Assembly: GCA_016702545.1 (NCBI GenBank)
Contig: JADJDT010000005.1
Span: forward strand, 313,031-377,030
Reading direction: 5' to 3'
Source: Pseudomonadota bacterium
Lineage (GTDB): Bacteria; Myxococcota_A; Polyangia; GCA-2747355
DNA length: 64,000 nt
Shown here: positions 1 through 8,307 of the stretch, piece by piece
Numbering within the stretch: position 1 is the stretch's first letter
Layout: every line of letters begins with the position of its first letter
Program-made: the position numbers and the translations under genes
The notes under the pieces: model-generated
What the model saw: only the letters and a program-made list of their open reading frames with translations
Told to the model about the DNA's origin: nothing
Database searches by the model: none

Positions 1-1
1 T

Positions 2-352
2 GGCGCCGGAGCCGCGCTCTGCGGCGGTGGCGCCGTGGCCCTGGTGTTGGGCATGAAGGACCAGGACGAGGTTGAGGTGCTGAACCGCAGGGCCAAGGCG
101 GGGGAGCCGATCACGCGCCCCCAGATCGAGGACGCCCAGGATAAGGCCGACACGAAGAAGCTGGTCGGCTATGTGCTGGCCGGCGTGGGCGCCGCTTCGT
201 TGATCACCGGCGGCGTCCTGCTCGTGCTCGAGCTCACGAGCAAACCCGCCCAACCTTCCGAGAACGCACCGGTGGCGAGCGCGGCGCTCTCCTTTGGTCT
301 CGCTCCCTTGCCCGGCGGCGGGGGTGCGGCCACGCTCGCGGGACGCTTCTAG
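2..352 (+). CDS. C-terminal part of a two-helix membrane protein (5' end outside window)
   Basis: The reading frame is open from the first base and ends at TAG 350-352, so only the last ~116 residues of a longer protein are visible. Two hydrophobic helices (about residues 1-17 and 58-78 of the visible part) flank a charged loop that includes a KDQDEVEVLNRRAKAG stretch. A short Pro/Gly/Ala-rich tail follows. This helix-charged loop-helix ending is common at the C-terminus of myxobacterial TPR or PEGA-type proteins, but the diagnostic N-terminal domains lie outside the window. No function can be assigned. The frame call is firm because no competing frame has membrane-protein character. Confidence 0.6.
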   Translation, partial: GAGAALCGGGAVALVLGMKDQDEVEVLNRRAKAGEPITRPQIEDAQDKADTKKLVGYVLAGVGAASLITGGVLLVLELTSKPAQPSENAPVASAALSFGLAPLPGGGGAATLAGRF

Positions 353-440
353 TTCAGGTCTAGGGGAGTTCGCCAAGGGCGTTGATCGGCTTCGAGGGCT
401 CGTCACGCTGGTCCGGGTGGCCAGTTCATGGAGGTGTAGC

Positions 441-1640
441 TTGCGGCAATCGATTCGCTTCGCACTGCTAACTGTCATCTTGGCCGGGTGTTCCGATAGC
501 TCCTCGATCGACGTCGAGGGCCTCGTTTGCAAGACCCGGCTCGACTGCGGCAAGGGCTTCGTCTGCGATCCCGCGAACAAGCGCTGCATCAAGGGTTACG
601 ACGGGATCAACGGCGTCACGGCTACCGAGATCGTGCTCGGCAACAGCGGCGGCACGGTCAGCGGCGGCAACGAGGCGAGCGCCAAGGGCGGCCTCGACGG
701 CGCCAAGGCCTACCTCGAGCACGTCAACAGCCAGGGCGGCATTTTCGGCCGGAAGTTCAGGATGGAGCATCTGGACGATGGCCTGAAGAACGATCGCGCG
801 ACCGCGAACGTGGCGGAGTTCACGAACCCGGTCAACGGCTCGCGCAAGGTCTTCGCCCTGCTCGCGAACTATGGCAGCGGTCCCGTGGTGGCGAGCGTCC
901 AGACCGCGATCGACAACAAGACCGTCTTCTTCGCTCCGGTGACCGGCTCGGCGGCCCTGCGCAAGGTCCCGCCCGATCGCTATGTGTTCAACTACCGCGC
1001 GAGCGGCCTGGAGCAGGTCACGCTGGCCGTGCGCTTTCTGACCGCCAAGGGCGGCGAGATGAACATCCACCCGCGCAACATCGCGGTGTTCGCGCAGGGC
1101 AAGGACGCCCCCGCGCCCAACTCCTGCGGCGCCGAGGAGTGCGCCTGGACCGACAAGTGCTCCTGGAACGCCGAAGGCGCGATCAGCTGCGACTCGGCGA
1201 ATCCGGGGATCGAACACATCGACGCCTATGGCGAGGCCGGCTTCACCGGCACCTGGCAGCAGCTCAAGGAGGACTTCGCCATCCCACGCGACGAGGTGGT
1301 CTTCGCGACCTACCCGATCTCCACGACCGTCGTGAAGGCGGCAGCGGTCCACCTGCTGCGGTGGTTGGCGCGGCCGAAGAAGGCCGATGAGTACAAGTCG
1401 AGCGGGAAGTTCGACGCCGGCATCATCCTCCAAGCGCTCAACGGCCCGGCAGCGGCCTTCGTGGCCCTGATGGAGGACGAGATCGAGCGGGTCAACAAGA
1501 GTGAGGCCGTGACGCTCGGCCTGAAGACGGAGGAGGTCGCCGAGCTCAAGAAGCTCGACAAGCTCACCTATCTGGGCACGGCCCTCAGCGAGGCATTCGC
1601 CAAGACCCAGCTCGAGAAGGCGAACCCCGCTCGCTATTGA
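441..1640 (+). CDS. Branched-chain-amino-acid-type ABC substrate-binding lipoprotein, N-terminal 399 residues before an in-frame stop
   Basis: The TTG start at 441 follows a good Shine-Dalgarno GGAGGT (430-435) and opens a short lipoprotein signal peptide with lipobox LAGC (Cys17). A four-Cys segment (CKTRLDC...C...C, about residues 32-51) follows, as is usual in myxobacterial lipoproteins. Next comes a Leu/Ile/Val-binding-protein-like domain (Peripla_BP_6 type): 'VTATEIVLGNSGG', a 'NSQGGIFGR' motif, and 'FALLANYGSGPV'. Such proteins bind small solutes for an ABC importer or act as sensors. TGA at 1638-1640 ends the frame, but the same frame continues at once with the missing C-terminal lobe (next entry). 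No permease or ATPase genes are adjacent. Family assignment is confident; the solute is unknown. Confidence 0.8.
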   Translation: MRQSIRFALLTVILAGCSDSSSIDVEGLVCKTRLDCGKGFVCDPANKRCIKGYDGINGVTATEIVLGNSGGTVSGGNEASAKGGLDGAKAYLEHVNSQGGIFGRKFRMEHLDDGLKNDRATANVAEFTNPVNGSRKVFALLANYGSGPVVASVQTAIDNKTVFFAPVTGSAALRKVPPDRYVFNYRASGLEQVTLAVRFLTAKGGEMNIHPRNIAVFAQGKDAPAPNSCGAEECAWTDKCSWNAEGAISCDSANPGIEHIDAYGEAGFTGTWQQLKEDFAIPRDEVVFATYPISTTVVKAAAVHLLRWLARPKKADEYKSSGKFDAGIILQALNGPAAAFVALMEDEIERVNKSEAVTLGLKTEEVAELKKLDKLTYLGTALSEAFAKTQLEKANPARY

Positions 1641-1988
1641 GAGAACGTGATGGCGGTCCAACTGGTGCCGGAGCCGAACAGCTCGGGCTCGCTGGTGCTA
1701 CAGTACCGTGCGCACCTCAAGGCCTACGACGCCAACCTCACCGTGGGTCCCTACACGCTCGAGGGCTATATCGGCGTCCGAATCCTGCTGACGGCCATCG
1801 AGAAGAATGGTCCGGACATCACCACGGAATCGCTGGTCGAGACGCTCGAGAGCATGGACAAGATCGACGTGGGTCTGGGCGTCCCACTGGGCTTGAGCCA
1901 GGAGGATCATCAGGCCTGCCACGCGGTCTGGCTGCGCAAGCTGGACACGGTCTGCAAGTTCGTCGACTTCACGCAGATCACGCGCTGA
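1641..1988 (+). CDS. Detached C-terminal lobe of the same binding protein, in the same frame after TGA 1638-1640
   Basis: This segment reads on in the frame of the preceding gene without any shift. It carries typical closing elements of the family: 'QLVPEPNSSGSLV', 'YTLEGYIGVRILLTAI' and 'GVPLGLSQEDHQACH'. Translation could only restart at ATG 1650 (or GTG 1647), and I see no convincing ribosome binding site. The simplest reading is one ~515-residue gene (441-1988) with a single premature stop; TCA or GGA at that position would differ by one base. It may be a recent null allele or a sequence error. An isolated 113-residue protein is unlikely to fold or function alone. Confidence 0.6.
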   Translation, partial: ENVMAVQLVPEPNSSGSLVLQYRAHLKAYDANLTVGPYTLEGYIGVRILLTAIEKNGPDITTESLVETLESMDKIDVGLGVPLGLSQEDHQACHAVWLRKLDTVCKFVDFTQITR

Positions 1989-2040
1989 CGCAAATCACCC
2001 GCCGGGCAGAGCATCCTCGCGGCGGTCCCTAAACCCCGCA

Positions 2041-2078
2041 GCGCTGGGGACAAGGGACCTCTGGCGCTGCCCCAGCGC
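2041..2078 (+). terminator. Terminator-like hairpin downstream of the binding-protein gene
   Basis: GCGCTGGGG (2041-2049) and CCCCAGCGC (2070-2078) form a perfect 9-bp stem around a 20-nt loop, 53 bp after the binding-protein stop and before the protease gene. There is no clear U-tract, so intrinsic termination is only suggested. Confidence 0.35.
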
Positions 2079-2178
2079 CCGGGTGAGGGCGAGCAGAGAT
2101 AATCATTGCGATGGCTTAGGGCCGCTTCCAGGGGGCGCTCGGGATGGCCCGATGGTTGCTTCAGGAGGCGGTACTGAG

Positions 2179-3336
2179 GTGCCGCGCTTGCCCTTTCCCG
2201 TCCGGCCACGTCCGCAGACCCACCCCGCCCTGCTGCCGCTCTGCGCGCTGCTCGGGGCGGTGGCCTGCGGAGGCCTCGAGGCCGACCCAGTCACCGGCCA
2301 GCTCGTCGCGGGGCTGGCCAACGGCAGCCCGGACGTCGCACACCCGGCCGTCGGCCTCGTCCTCTCCGGTACGTCGGACTGCAAGGACAGTGCGGGGCCT
2401 GGGATCGCCATCTGCACCGGCACGCTCGTGGGCCGACACACCGTGGTCACTGCGGGCCATTGCGTCGACGACACCACCGTGCCCTATGCGTTCTGCCCGA
2501 CCGGTGGCGTGACGCGGACGGTCGCCCGCGTGCTGGCGCATCCGGGCTTTCTCGCGACACAGCACCTCGGCTTGGGGCGAAGCGCAGACGACATCGGGCT
2601 GTTGGTGTTGCGTGACGATGTGCTCGACCGCCCGGCCGCGGTCGTCGCGGCCCGTGCGCCGGTCGTTGGCGAGACGGCCACGGTAGTGGGCTGGGGCGTG
2701 ATGTCGGAGCGCGGAGATGAACCTCAGGGGCAGGCGCGCAGCGGGAGCAAGGCGATTACGGCGGTGGCGCCCAAGGCCGTCGAAACCGAACCGGTCGGCG
2801 CCTCGCCCGCCGTCTGCAGCGGCGACTCCGGTGGACCGCTGCTGGTGCGGCAGGGCGATCGCGACCTGGTGCTCGGCGTCGTGTCGACCAGCGTGAGCCC
2901 GGAAGGGGCGCTCTGCTCGACGGGCACGGAGTACTACACGCGCGCCGACATCTACCGGGAGTGGATCGCGGCCACGCCCGGCGCCGACCTCCGTCCGCTG
3001 GCGGACCCGGTGGGTACGCCGACGCCCTCGGACAACAGCACCTACCGGCTGCTCTTCGATGGGCTCGCCGAGCCTCAGCCGGCGACGAACACCGCCGGCC
3101 AAATCGCTGGCGTCCTGGAGCCCACGACCACGGCACAGCCCACCACGACGCTGCCCTCGAACCTGGTCCCCTCCGGTGGGGAGGAGATCCAGGGCGTCAC
3201 CTGCGCCACCGCGACCGCGGGGGCCGCGGCACCCCGCGGCGCCGCCGGGGCGCTGCCCTGGCTCTTGACGCTGCTCGCCCTCGCGCTGCGCGCGAGACGC
3301 CGCGACCGCGCGACTGTCGCCTCAGTCCGTCGCTAG
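2179..3336 (+). CDS. Secreted trypsin-like serine protease, lipoprotein with hydrophobic C-terminal anchor
   Basis: Chymotrypsin-fold (S1) protease of about 385 residues. The GTG start at 2179 sits downstream of an AGGAGG-like site and gives a clean lipoprotein signal ending in lipobox AVAC. The catalytic triad is complete: His94 in 'TAGHCVDD', Asp138 in 'ADDIGLLVL' and Ser217 in 'CSGDSGGPLL'. After the protease domain there is a Thr/Pro-rich linker and a tail with a Cys, a hydrophobic stretch 'ALPWLLTLLALALRA' and an Arg cluster. That tail resembles the MYXO-CTERM surface-sorting signal, although the canonical GC pair is not obvious. It likely acts at the cell surface. A longer frame starting at 2083 exists but would bury the signal peptide. 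The stop overlaps that of the convergent gene at 3333. Confidence 0.85.
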   Translation: MPRLPFPVRPRPQTHPALLPLCALLGAVACGGLEADPVTGQLVAGLANGSPDVAHPAVGLVLSGTSDCKDSAGPGIAICTGTLVGRHTVVTAGHCVDDTTVPYAFCPTGGVTRTVARVLAHPGFLATQHLGLGRSADDIGLLVLRDDVLDRPAAVVAARAPVVGETATVVGWGVMSERGDEPQGQARSGSKAITAVAPKAVETEPVGASPAVCSGDSGGPLLVRQGDRDLVLGVVSTSVSPEGALCSTGTEYYTRADIYREWIAATPGADLRPLADPVGTPTPSDNSTYRLLFDGLAEPQPATNTAGQIAGVLEPTTTAQPTTTLPSNLVPSGGEEIQGVTCATATAGAAAPRGAAGALPWLLTLLALALRARRRDRATVASVRR

Positions 3337-4854
3337 CGGGCTCCTGCTGGGCCGCCGGCCGATCCGAAGGTCACGGTGCCATCGGGCGCGAGCCAGCCGC
3401 GCTGCCGTTGGCTGGTCAGCGTGCCGTCGCATTCGAGATCGGCCTGGGCTTCGATTTCGACCCAGGCGCGTGGGCCGCGGCCCCCGCTGGTCAGGCGAAA
3501 CTGGTAGGGGGTCGGCTCCGTCGGCGCGAAGCCGAGCGCGCGCCAGCTCGGATGGGAGAAGGTCGCCGACGACACGGCACAGGACTGGGCCTGGCCGGGC
3601 ACCGTGCAGCAGCCCTTCGCCGGGCTCCAGGGGGTCGTGGCGGGCCAGCGGAAGGCCTTGCCGCGGTGGGCCCTGCCGGCGTGGTCAAGCCTGCCGGCGT
3701 GGCCAAGCATGCCGGCGTGGTAGGCGAGCAGGGCGTCCTGCAGCCGCTTCAGCACCATTCGACCCTGCTGAACCCGCGCGCGCTGCTGATACTTGGCGAA
3801 CTGGGGGATCGCAATGGCGGCGCCCACGCCGAGTAGCATCGTCGTGGCGTTGCCACTGGCCCAGGCCGGCAAGCGCACCTGGACGACGAGGCCATCGCCG
3901 TGCTTCTGCGGCTGAATCGCCTGCAGCAGGTCGCGGAGCTGGTGATAGCTGGCGATCGCGCCGGCAGCCTCGACCAGGCTGGCGGAATCGCGCTTCTGTT
4001 GTGCCAGCTGCTCGAGCGCGCCGAGACCCAGCTGCCGCCCCATCGCGAAGAGCGCGAGCACCCCATCGAGCCGCGCCGCGGCCGCCGAGAGCCGCAGCAC
4101 CAACTGCCGTTCCGGGCCGTAACCCAAGGCCATGGCCTCGACGCCGAGTCCGGCCGCCTGCGGCGCGAGGACGCTCGCTCCCGCCGCCGCCAGCCCGGCA
4201 ACGAGCTCCACGCCAGGTCCATCCACCTGCCGCAGCCGGGCCGCCAGGCCGCCGCGCGGCCCCGTGGCCGGCGTCGGCAGGCCGGCCGCCAGGTGGTCGA
4301 GGCCCACGCACCGCCGCGAGCTCGCCCAGGAGCACCCCCTGCGGCACGCGAGCGCTCACCAGCTCAGACCCCGCGGCGGTGATCGCGATTCCGCGTCGGC
4401 GCTCCACCACAACCGCACGCGGTGCCGCGGCACCCGCCGTGACCGGCAGCCGCACCAGCAGCGCCGCCTGTGGCTTCTCGTCGAGCGCCACCAAGAAGCC
4501 CACGACGCCGGTCAGGGCCATCAGGTCGGCGCCGAGGCGGGCGCGGAAGAGCGCCGAAAGGTCCTGCCTCAGCGCCGGCGTCAAGGCGCCACCGAGCAGG
4601 GTCGAGACCAACGACTGGCGCACCACGACGGCCGCCAGCACCCCGGGCGGTACCAGGTCGAGCAGCGCCGCATCGGCGAGCCGCGCCGCGGCGGCGTCCG
4701 CACGCGCGACCGCGCCACTGCGGCCGGCCCCGGCCGCGCAGAGGCCGCAGCGGCTCCCCGGCTTGGTCAACGGCCTCGGCGTACCCGCACAGCCCAGGAG
4801 CAGCGCGGACAAGAGGATCGATCCAACCACCACTCCAGGCTTCAGCATCATCAT
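3333..4854 (-). CDS. Lipoprotein with C-terminal pilin-like segment (one frameshift near 4308)
   Basis: Translation starts at one of three consecutive ATGs (4854, 4851, 4848), just after GAGGG, and opens a lipoprotein signal with lipobox LLLGC. The first ~180 residues include 'LLDLVPPGVLAAVVV' and 'FRARLGADLMALTG', like deltaproteobacterial proteins built as '(leader)-periplasmic domain-pilin-like domain'. Near 4305-4312 a one-base shift is needed to join 'LLGELAAV' to 'VGLDHLAAGLPTPATG'. The second part contains a hydrophobic segment 'TMLLGVGAAIAIPQFAKYQ', the hallmark of type IV pilin-like N-termini. It ends with a CC pair, 'ALGFAPTEPTPYQF' and 'ADLECDGT', typical of Myxococcota pilin-like proteins. 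The role is unknown; it is probably envelope-located. An 18-bp tandem repeat lies inside (3674-3727). Confidence 0.65.
3674..3727. repeat. Three 18-bp tandem repeats inside the pilin-like gene
   Basis: Units begin with TGCCGGCGTGG at 3674, 3692 and 3710. On the minus-strand protein they encode HAGMLG, HAGRLD and HAGRAH. The copies differ at a few bases, so this is an old or selected expansion rather than a perfect duplication. Confidence 0.7.
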
Positions 4855-4925
4855 CGGGCCCTCGGCTCTCTGATATCGCAGGTCGGCGATCGGGGAAAGC
4901 CAGGCGTAGGCCTCGCCGCCTGGGC

Positions 4926-5447
4926 TCAGCGTCCCGCGGCCGCGCCAGGCCGGGGCGCGGCGCGCTCCGCGAGGGCCTGCTGCAGCGCCAGACGCCAGGC
5001 GGCAAAGCCGGGGTGGGTGAAGACATGGGTCAGGGAGAGGGCCTCCAGCTCGCAGCAGGGCACGAGCCGTGGGCCCTGCTGGCGCAGGAAGACCACGGCG
5101 CGATAGCCCTTGGCTCGCGCCAGCTGGGCCCAGCGCGCTCGCGTCGGCGCAGGAAAGTTGGCGTAGGTGCTGCGCCACTGTCGCAACCGGTCGCGCGTCG
5201 GCAGACACGTACCGCCGGCGCGGTCGAAGAACGGCTCCGCGGAGTCGCCGCGCCAGAGCCAGTGCTGCGCCTCGACGCGCAGCGCCCGCGCACCCGCGAA
5301 GGTCACGCTGACCTCGATCACCGCGCTGCTGCGGGCCAGCAGCTCCTTCACCGTGAGCTGCTCGCCCGCGTCGACCCGCCCGGCCCCCAGCCATGCCGCC
5401 AGCAGCGCCGCACCGAAGCACGCGCCTGGCCGTCTGGTTGCGCTCAT
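4926..5447 (-). CDS. Secreted protein of unknown function
   Basis: A 173-residue protein with an N-terminal signal peptide (hydrophobic 'GAALLAAWLGAGRVDA'). The mature part includes 'LTVKELLARSSAVIEVSVTF', a double Cys ('VPCCELEAL') and a further Cys ('GGTCLPT'), suggesting periplasmic disulfides. The start ATG at 5447 overlaps the stop of the upstream CHAP-like gene (TGATG), so the two are translationally coupled and probably function together in the envelope. I do not recognise the family, though short secreted proteins with an 'LLARSSAVI' opening are common in myxobacteria. Function not assigned. Confidence 0.7.
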   Translation of the reverse strand: MSATRRPGACFGAALLAAWLGAGRVDAGEQLTVKELLARSSAVIEVSVTFAGARALRVEAQHWLWRGDSAEPFFDRAGGTCLPTRDRLRQWRSTYANFPAPTRARWAQLARAKGYRAVVFLRQQGPRLVPCCELEALSLTHVFTHPGFAAWRLALQQALAERAAPRPGAAAGR

Positions 5448-6142
5448 CACTTGACCTCCGCGGCCAGCGGCCGCCGCGCGCGCAGCAAGTAGATGCGCGA
5501 GCCATCGTAGCGCTTCCAGCACTGGTTGCGTGGATCGTAGGTGGCGCCGTCGAGCAGGTCGGACCAGTCGCGCTGGTAGGCGCCATCGGCGTGCGCCCCC
5601 GCGGCCTGCAGCGTCCCGCGCCGCGGGTCGTGGCCCGTGACGATCTCGGCGTGCGCGGTGTTGGCTCCGCGACCCGGATAGTCGACGACGATGACGTCAC
5701 CGGGGCGGAGCTGCTCAGCGGCCGCGATGCGGTCGAAGTACCGGCGCTGATGCGGCAACGCCTCGGCGGTGACGTAGTGCTGCCCACCGGCCGGCATGCG
5801 ATAGGTCGGCATCGCCCAGCCGGCCTCGGCCAGCGCGTCGCCGACGAACTGGTTGCACTTGTTGCGCCCACGGAGCCACTCCAGGCGGGTCTCGTCGGGG
5901 CGGCGGTTGTGTGAGAGCGCGGGGTGCGGGCTGGTCGGCGCCCCTTCGACGGCGTAGTCGGCACTGAGGTGCTCGGCGCGCGCGAGGGCCGCCATCGCGA
6001 TCGACCAGCCGAAGTCTCCGCCGCCGCCCCCACGGCTCACCCCGCGTGGTGCCGCCGCGGTCGTCGTGGGTGGGGCGTCGGCCGTCGCCGTCGACGACGG
6101 CCAAGCGGTGGAAGCGCGGCGCGTGATGATGAAGGGTTCCAC
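5447..6142 (-). CDS. CHAP/NlpC-P60-like cysteine amidase
   Basis: About 231 residues. The GTG start at 6142 is preceded by GGAGGAG at a good distance. A Thr/Ala/Gly-rich N-terminal region without an obvious signal peptide is followed by a CHAP-like domain. Catalytic Cys96 lies in 'NKCNQFVGDALAEAG', and His164 in 'NTAHAEIVTG' is preceded by 'RPGDVIVVDYPG'. Enzymes of this class cut peptide or amide bonds in peptidoglycan stems or related amides; substrate cannot be read from sequence. It is coupled to the secreted gene downstream (4926-5447). A longer frame up to 6250 exists, but the ribosome binding site favours 6142. Confidence 0.7.
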   Translation of the reverse strand: MEPFIITRRASTAWPSSTATADAPPTTTAAAPRGVSRGGGGGDFGWSIAMAALARAEHLSADYAVEGAPTSPHPALSHNRRPDETRLEWLRGRNKCNQFVGDALAEAGWAMPTYRMPAGGQHYVTAEALPHQRRYFDRIAAAEQLRPGDVIVVDYPGRGANTAHAEIVTGHDPRRGTLQAAGAHADGAYQRDWSDLLDGATYDPRNQCWKRYDGSRIYLLRARRPLAAEVK

Positions 6143-6246
6143 TGGGGCTCCTCCTCGGGGCTGTCCTGCCAGCCCACGGTGTGGCCCCCTTATCGGCTCG
6201 CAGCGCGCCCCGGTTGCGGCTGCTTCGCGGCTGCTTCGCCACTGGC

Positions 6247-8229
6247 TCAAACCTTCAGGTCCCGCACGTCGATGTGCGGCAGGCTGACCGAGCTGATCTC
6301 GCCCTGCAGAGCGGTATCGCGCGCCTCTTCGGCGCGCAGCGCGGCCTGCAAATACGATTTGGCCAGCTCGGCCTCGTCGAGGAAGCCGATCACCGTCCGC
6401 GCGCGGTCGACCACCGGGATCTCGCGCAGGCCGTTGGCCAGCAGCCGCTCGGTGGCGCGCCGCAGGTCGTCGTCCTCGTGCACGTAGACGGGCGGCTGCA
6501 TGATGTCGGCGGCCACGGCCCAGGGCGCGTCGTCGGGCTCGCCCGCCAGCACGCGCAGCGCATCGAGGCTGATCAGCCCGACCATGCGCTGCGCGTCATC
6601 GACCACGGGGAAGACGTCCTGCCAGCTCGACTCGCCCACGCGCCGCAGCATCTCGCCGGCCCGCGTCCGCGGCTCGAAGCTGACGAAGGGCCGTCCACGC
6701 GTCATCAGCTCCTTGACCTGGCTCCCGTGCAGCACCTCGAGCAACAGCGCGTCACGGTGGACCGGCGAGTCAGACTGGGTCGGCACCTGAGCCTCGTACA
6801 GGGCCGAGCGGCGCAGCGCGATGAAGGCGATGCCCTGCGCCAGCATCAGCGGCACCAGCAGGTCGTAGTTGCCGGCCAGCTCGCAGACCAGCACCAGCGC
6901 GCTGAGCGGGACGTGGGCGATGCCGCCGTAGCACACGCCCATGCCGACCAGCGCAAAGGCCCCCGGGTCGAGGCGCGGATCGGCCAGCAACAGCCGCGCG
7001 GCGCGCCCCACGGCCCCACCGAAGAGCCCCCCGATGCCGAGCGCCGGCGCGAAGTCCCCTGCGCTGCCACCGGAGCCGATGGTCAGCGCCGCGGCCACGA
7101 GCTTGAGCAGCGCGAGCCCGAGCAACAGCTCGACCGCGCCCCAGCCCGGCGGCAACCACGACGCACCCGTGATCGCGACCTGCACCGCGCCATAGCCCAC
7201 GCCGAGCAGGCCTAGTCCCTGCCCTCCGCTCGTGCCGAGGTGGCGCCCGACAGCGACGATCAGCGGCGTGCAGAGGGCACCGAGCGCCACCCCACCGACC
7301 GCCGGGCGGGCCCACGCGGGCACCGGCAGCGCCGCGAACAGCCGCCGCGAGCGCTGCAGTGCTGCCACGAAGGCCGCGGCGAGCAGCGCCACGCCGAGCG
7401 CCAGCAGCCCATAGAGCGGCAGGTGCGCCAGCACGAGCGGGAAGCGCGCCGCATGGGCGAAGAGCGTCGACTCGCCGAAGATCGAGATCACCACCGAGTA
7501 GCCCACGACACTGGAGAAGATCGCCGGCACCAGCGCCTCGGACTCGAAGCCATCGCGATACAAGATCTCGACCGCCAGCAACGCCGCGCCGAGCGGCGTG
7601 CGAAAGACCGCCGCCACCCCGGCCGCCACGCCGGCCACCAGCAGCACGCGCCGCTCGCGCGCGCTGACGCGCAGCAAGCGACCGACGAGCGAGCCCAGCG
7701 CCGCGCCGATGTGCATCGTCGGCCCCTCGCGGCCCCCCGCGCCCCCCGTCCCGAGCGTGCAGAGGGAGGCCAGCAGCTTGACCGCGATCACCCGGCCGCG
7801 AATCATCCCGCCCTGGCGGTGAAAGGCATCGATCATCGCGTCGCCGCCACCACCGCGCGTCTCGGGCGCGAGCCGCGTCAGCAGCCCGCAGGCCAGCCCG
7901 CCGAGCGCCGGCAGCACCAGCAGCAGCCACGGGCGAAAGGTCTGCGGTGCCGTCGGGCTGGCCGCCAGCGCCTCGCCGTGGGCGCGCAGCGGGAGATAGC
8001 CGGCGAGATCCTCGAGCAGCAGCCGTTGTACGAGCTCGAGTCCGCCGAAGAACGCCGCGCCGACCAAGCCCGCCGCCAGCCCCACGAGGCCGGCGCGCAG
8101 CAGGGTCCGGCCGACGAAGCGCAGATCTAGCGGGGCCGCCCCGGACAGCAGGGACGGCAACAGGCGCCGCCGCCCGGCGGCCCACCAGCCGCGAGCGAGC
8201 GCGTAGAGATTCCCGATCGGGGGGACCAT
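6247..8229 (-). CDS. CLC-family chloride channel/transporter with C-terminal CBS pair
   Basis: A 660-residue integral membrane protein with about ten or more hydrophobic helices. CLC selectivity motifs are visible: 'GTGGAGGREGPTMHIGA', carrying the external gating glutamate (Glu168), and 'GSGGSAGDFAPALG', matching the GxFxP filter. After the membrane part two CBS domains span roughly residues 490-645 ('VKELMTRGRPFVSFEP...' and 'VAADIMQPPVYVHED'), likely binding adenosine nucleotides to gate transport. The protein exchanges or conducts Cl- across the inner membrane. The ATG start at 8229 is the first in frame. The downstream CHAP-like gene starts about 100 bp beyond its stop on the same strand; co-transcription is possible but unproven. 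Confidence 0.92.
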   Translation of the reverse strand: MVPPIGNLYALARGWWAAGRRRLLPSLLSGAAPLDLRFVGRTLLRAGLVGLAAGLVGAAFFGGLELVQRLLLEDLAGYLPLRAHGEALAASPTAPQTFRPWLLLVLPALGGLACGLLTRLAPETRGGGGDAMIDAFHRQGGMIRGRVIAVKLLASLCTLGTGGAGGREGPTMHIGAALGSLVGRLLRVSARERRVLLVAGVAAGVAAVFRTPLGAALLAVEILYRDGFESEALVPAIFSSVVGYSVVISIFGESTLFAHAARFPLVLAHLPLYGLLALGVALLAAAFVAALQRSRRLFAALPVPAWARPAVGGVALGALCTPLIVAVGRHLGTSGGQGLGLLGVGYGAVQVAITGASWLPPGWGAVELLLGLALLKLVAAALTIGSGGSAGDFAPALGIGGLFGGAVGRAARLLLADPRLDPGAFALVGMGVCYGGIAHVPLSALVLVCELAGNYDLLVPLMLAQGIAFIALRRSALYEAQVPTQSDSPVHRDALLLEVLHGSQVKELMTRGRPFVSFEPRTRAGEMLRRVGESSWQDVFPVVDDAQRMVGLISLDALRVLAGEPDDAPWAVAADIMQPPVYVHEDDDLRRATERLLANGLREIPVVDRARTVIGFLDEAELAKSYLQAALRAEEARDTALQGEISSVSLPHIDVRDLKV

Positions 8230-8307
8230 CGTCGGCCGACGGTACTCGCTTCGAGGGCGCCGGCGCCAGTTGGCCGCTGGGCTCCGGCCGTGCTCATATG
8301 CGCTCCC

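Noticed and set aside
1638..1640. TGA as selenocysteine or other recoding
   Set aside because: The family has no selenocysteine at this place, no selenoprotein machinery or SECIS-like loop was recognised, and TGA serves as a normal stop in many genes of the window.
3685..6033. A 782-residue minus-strand open frame covering several genes
   Set aside because: Only its middle stretch (4854 to about 4310) has coding character; the rest is an out-of-phase reading of the CHAP-like and secreted genes, rich in Arg/Pro/Ala as expected for shadow frames in high-GC DNA.
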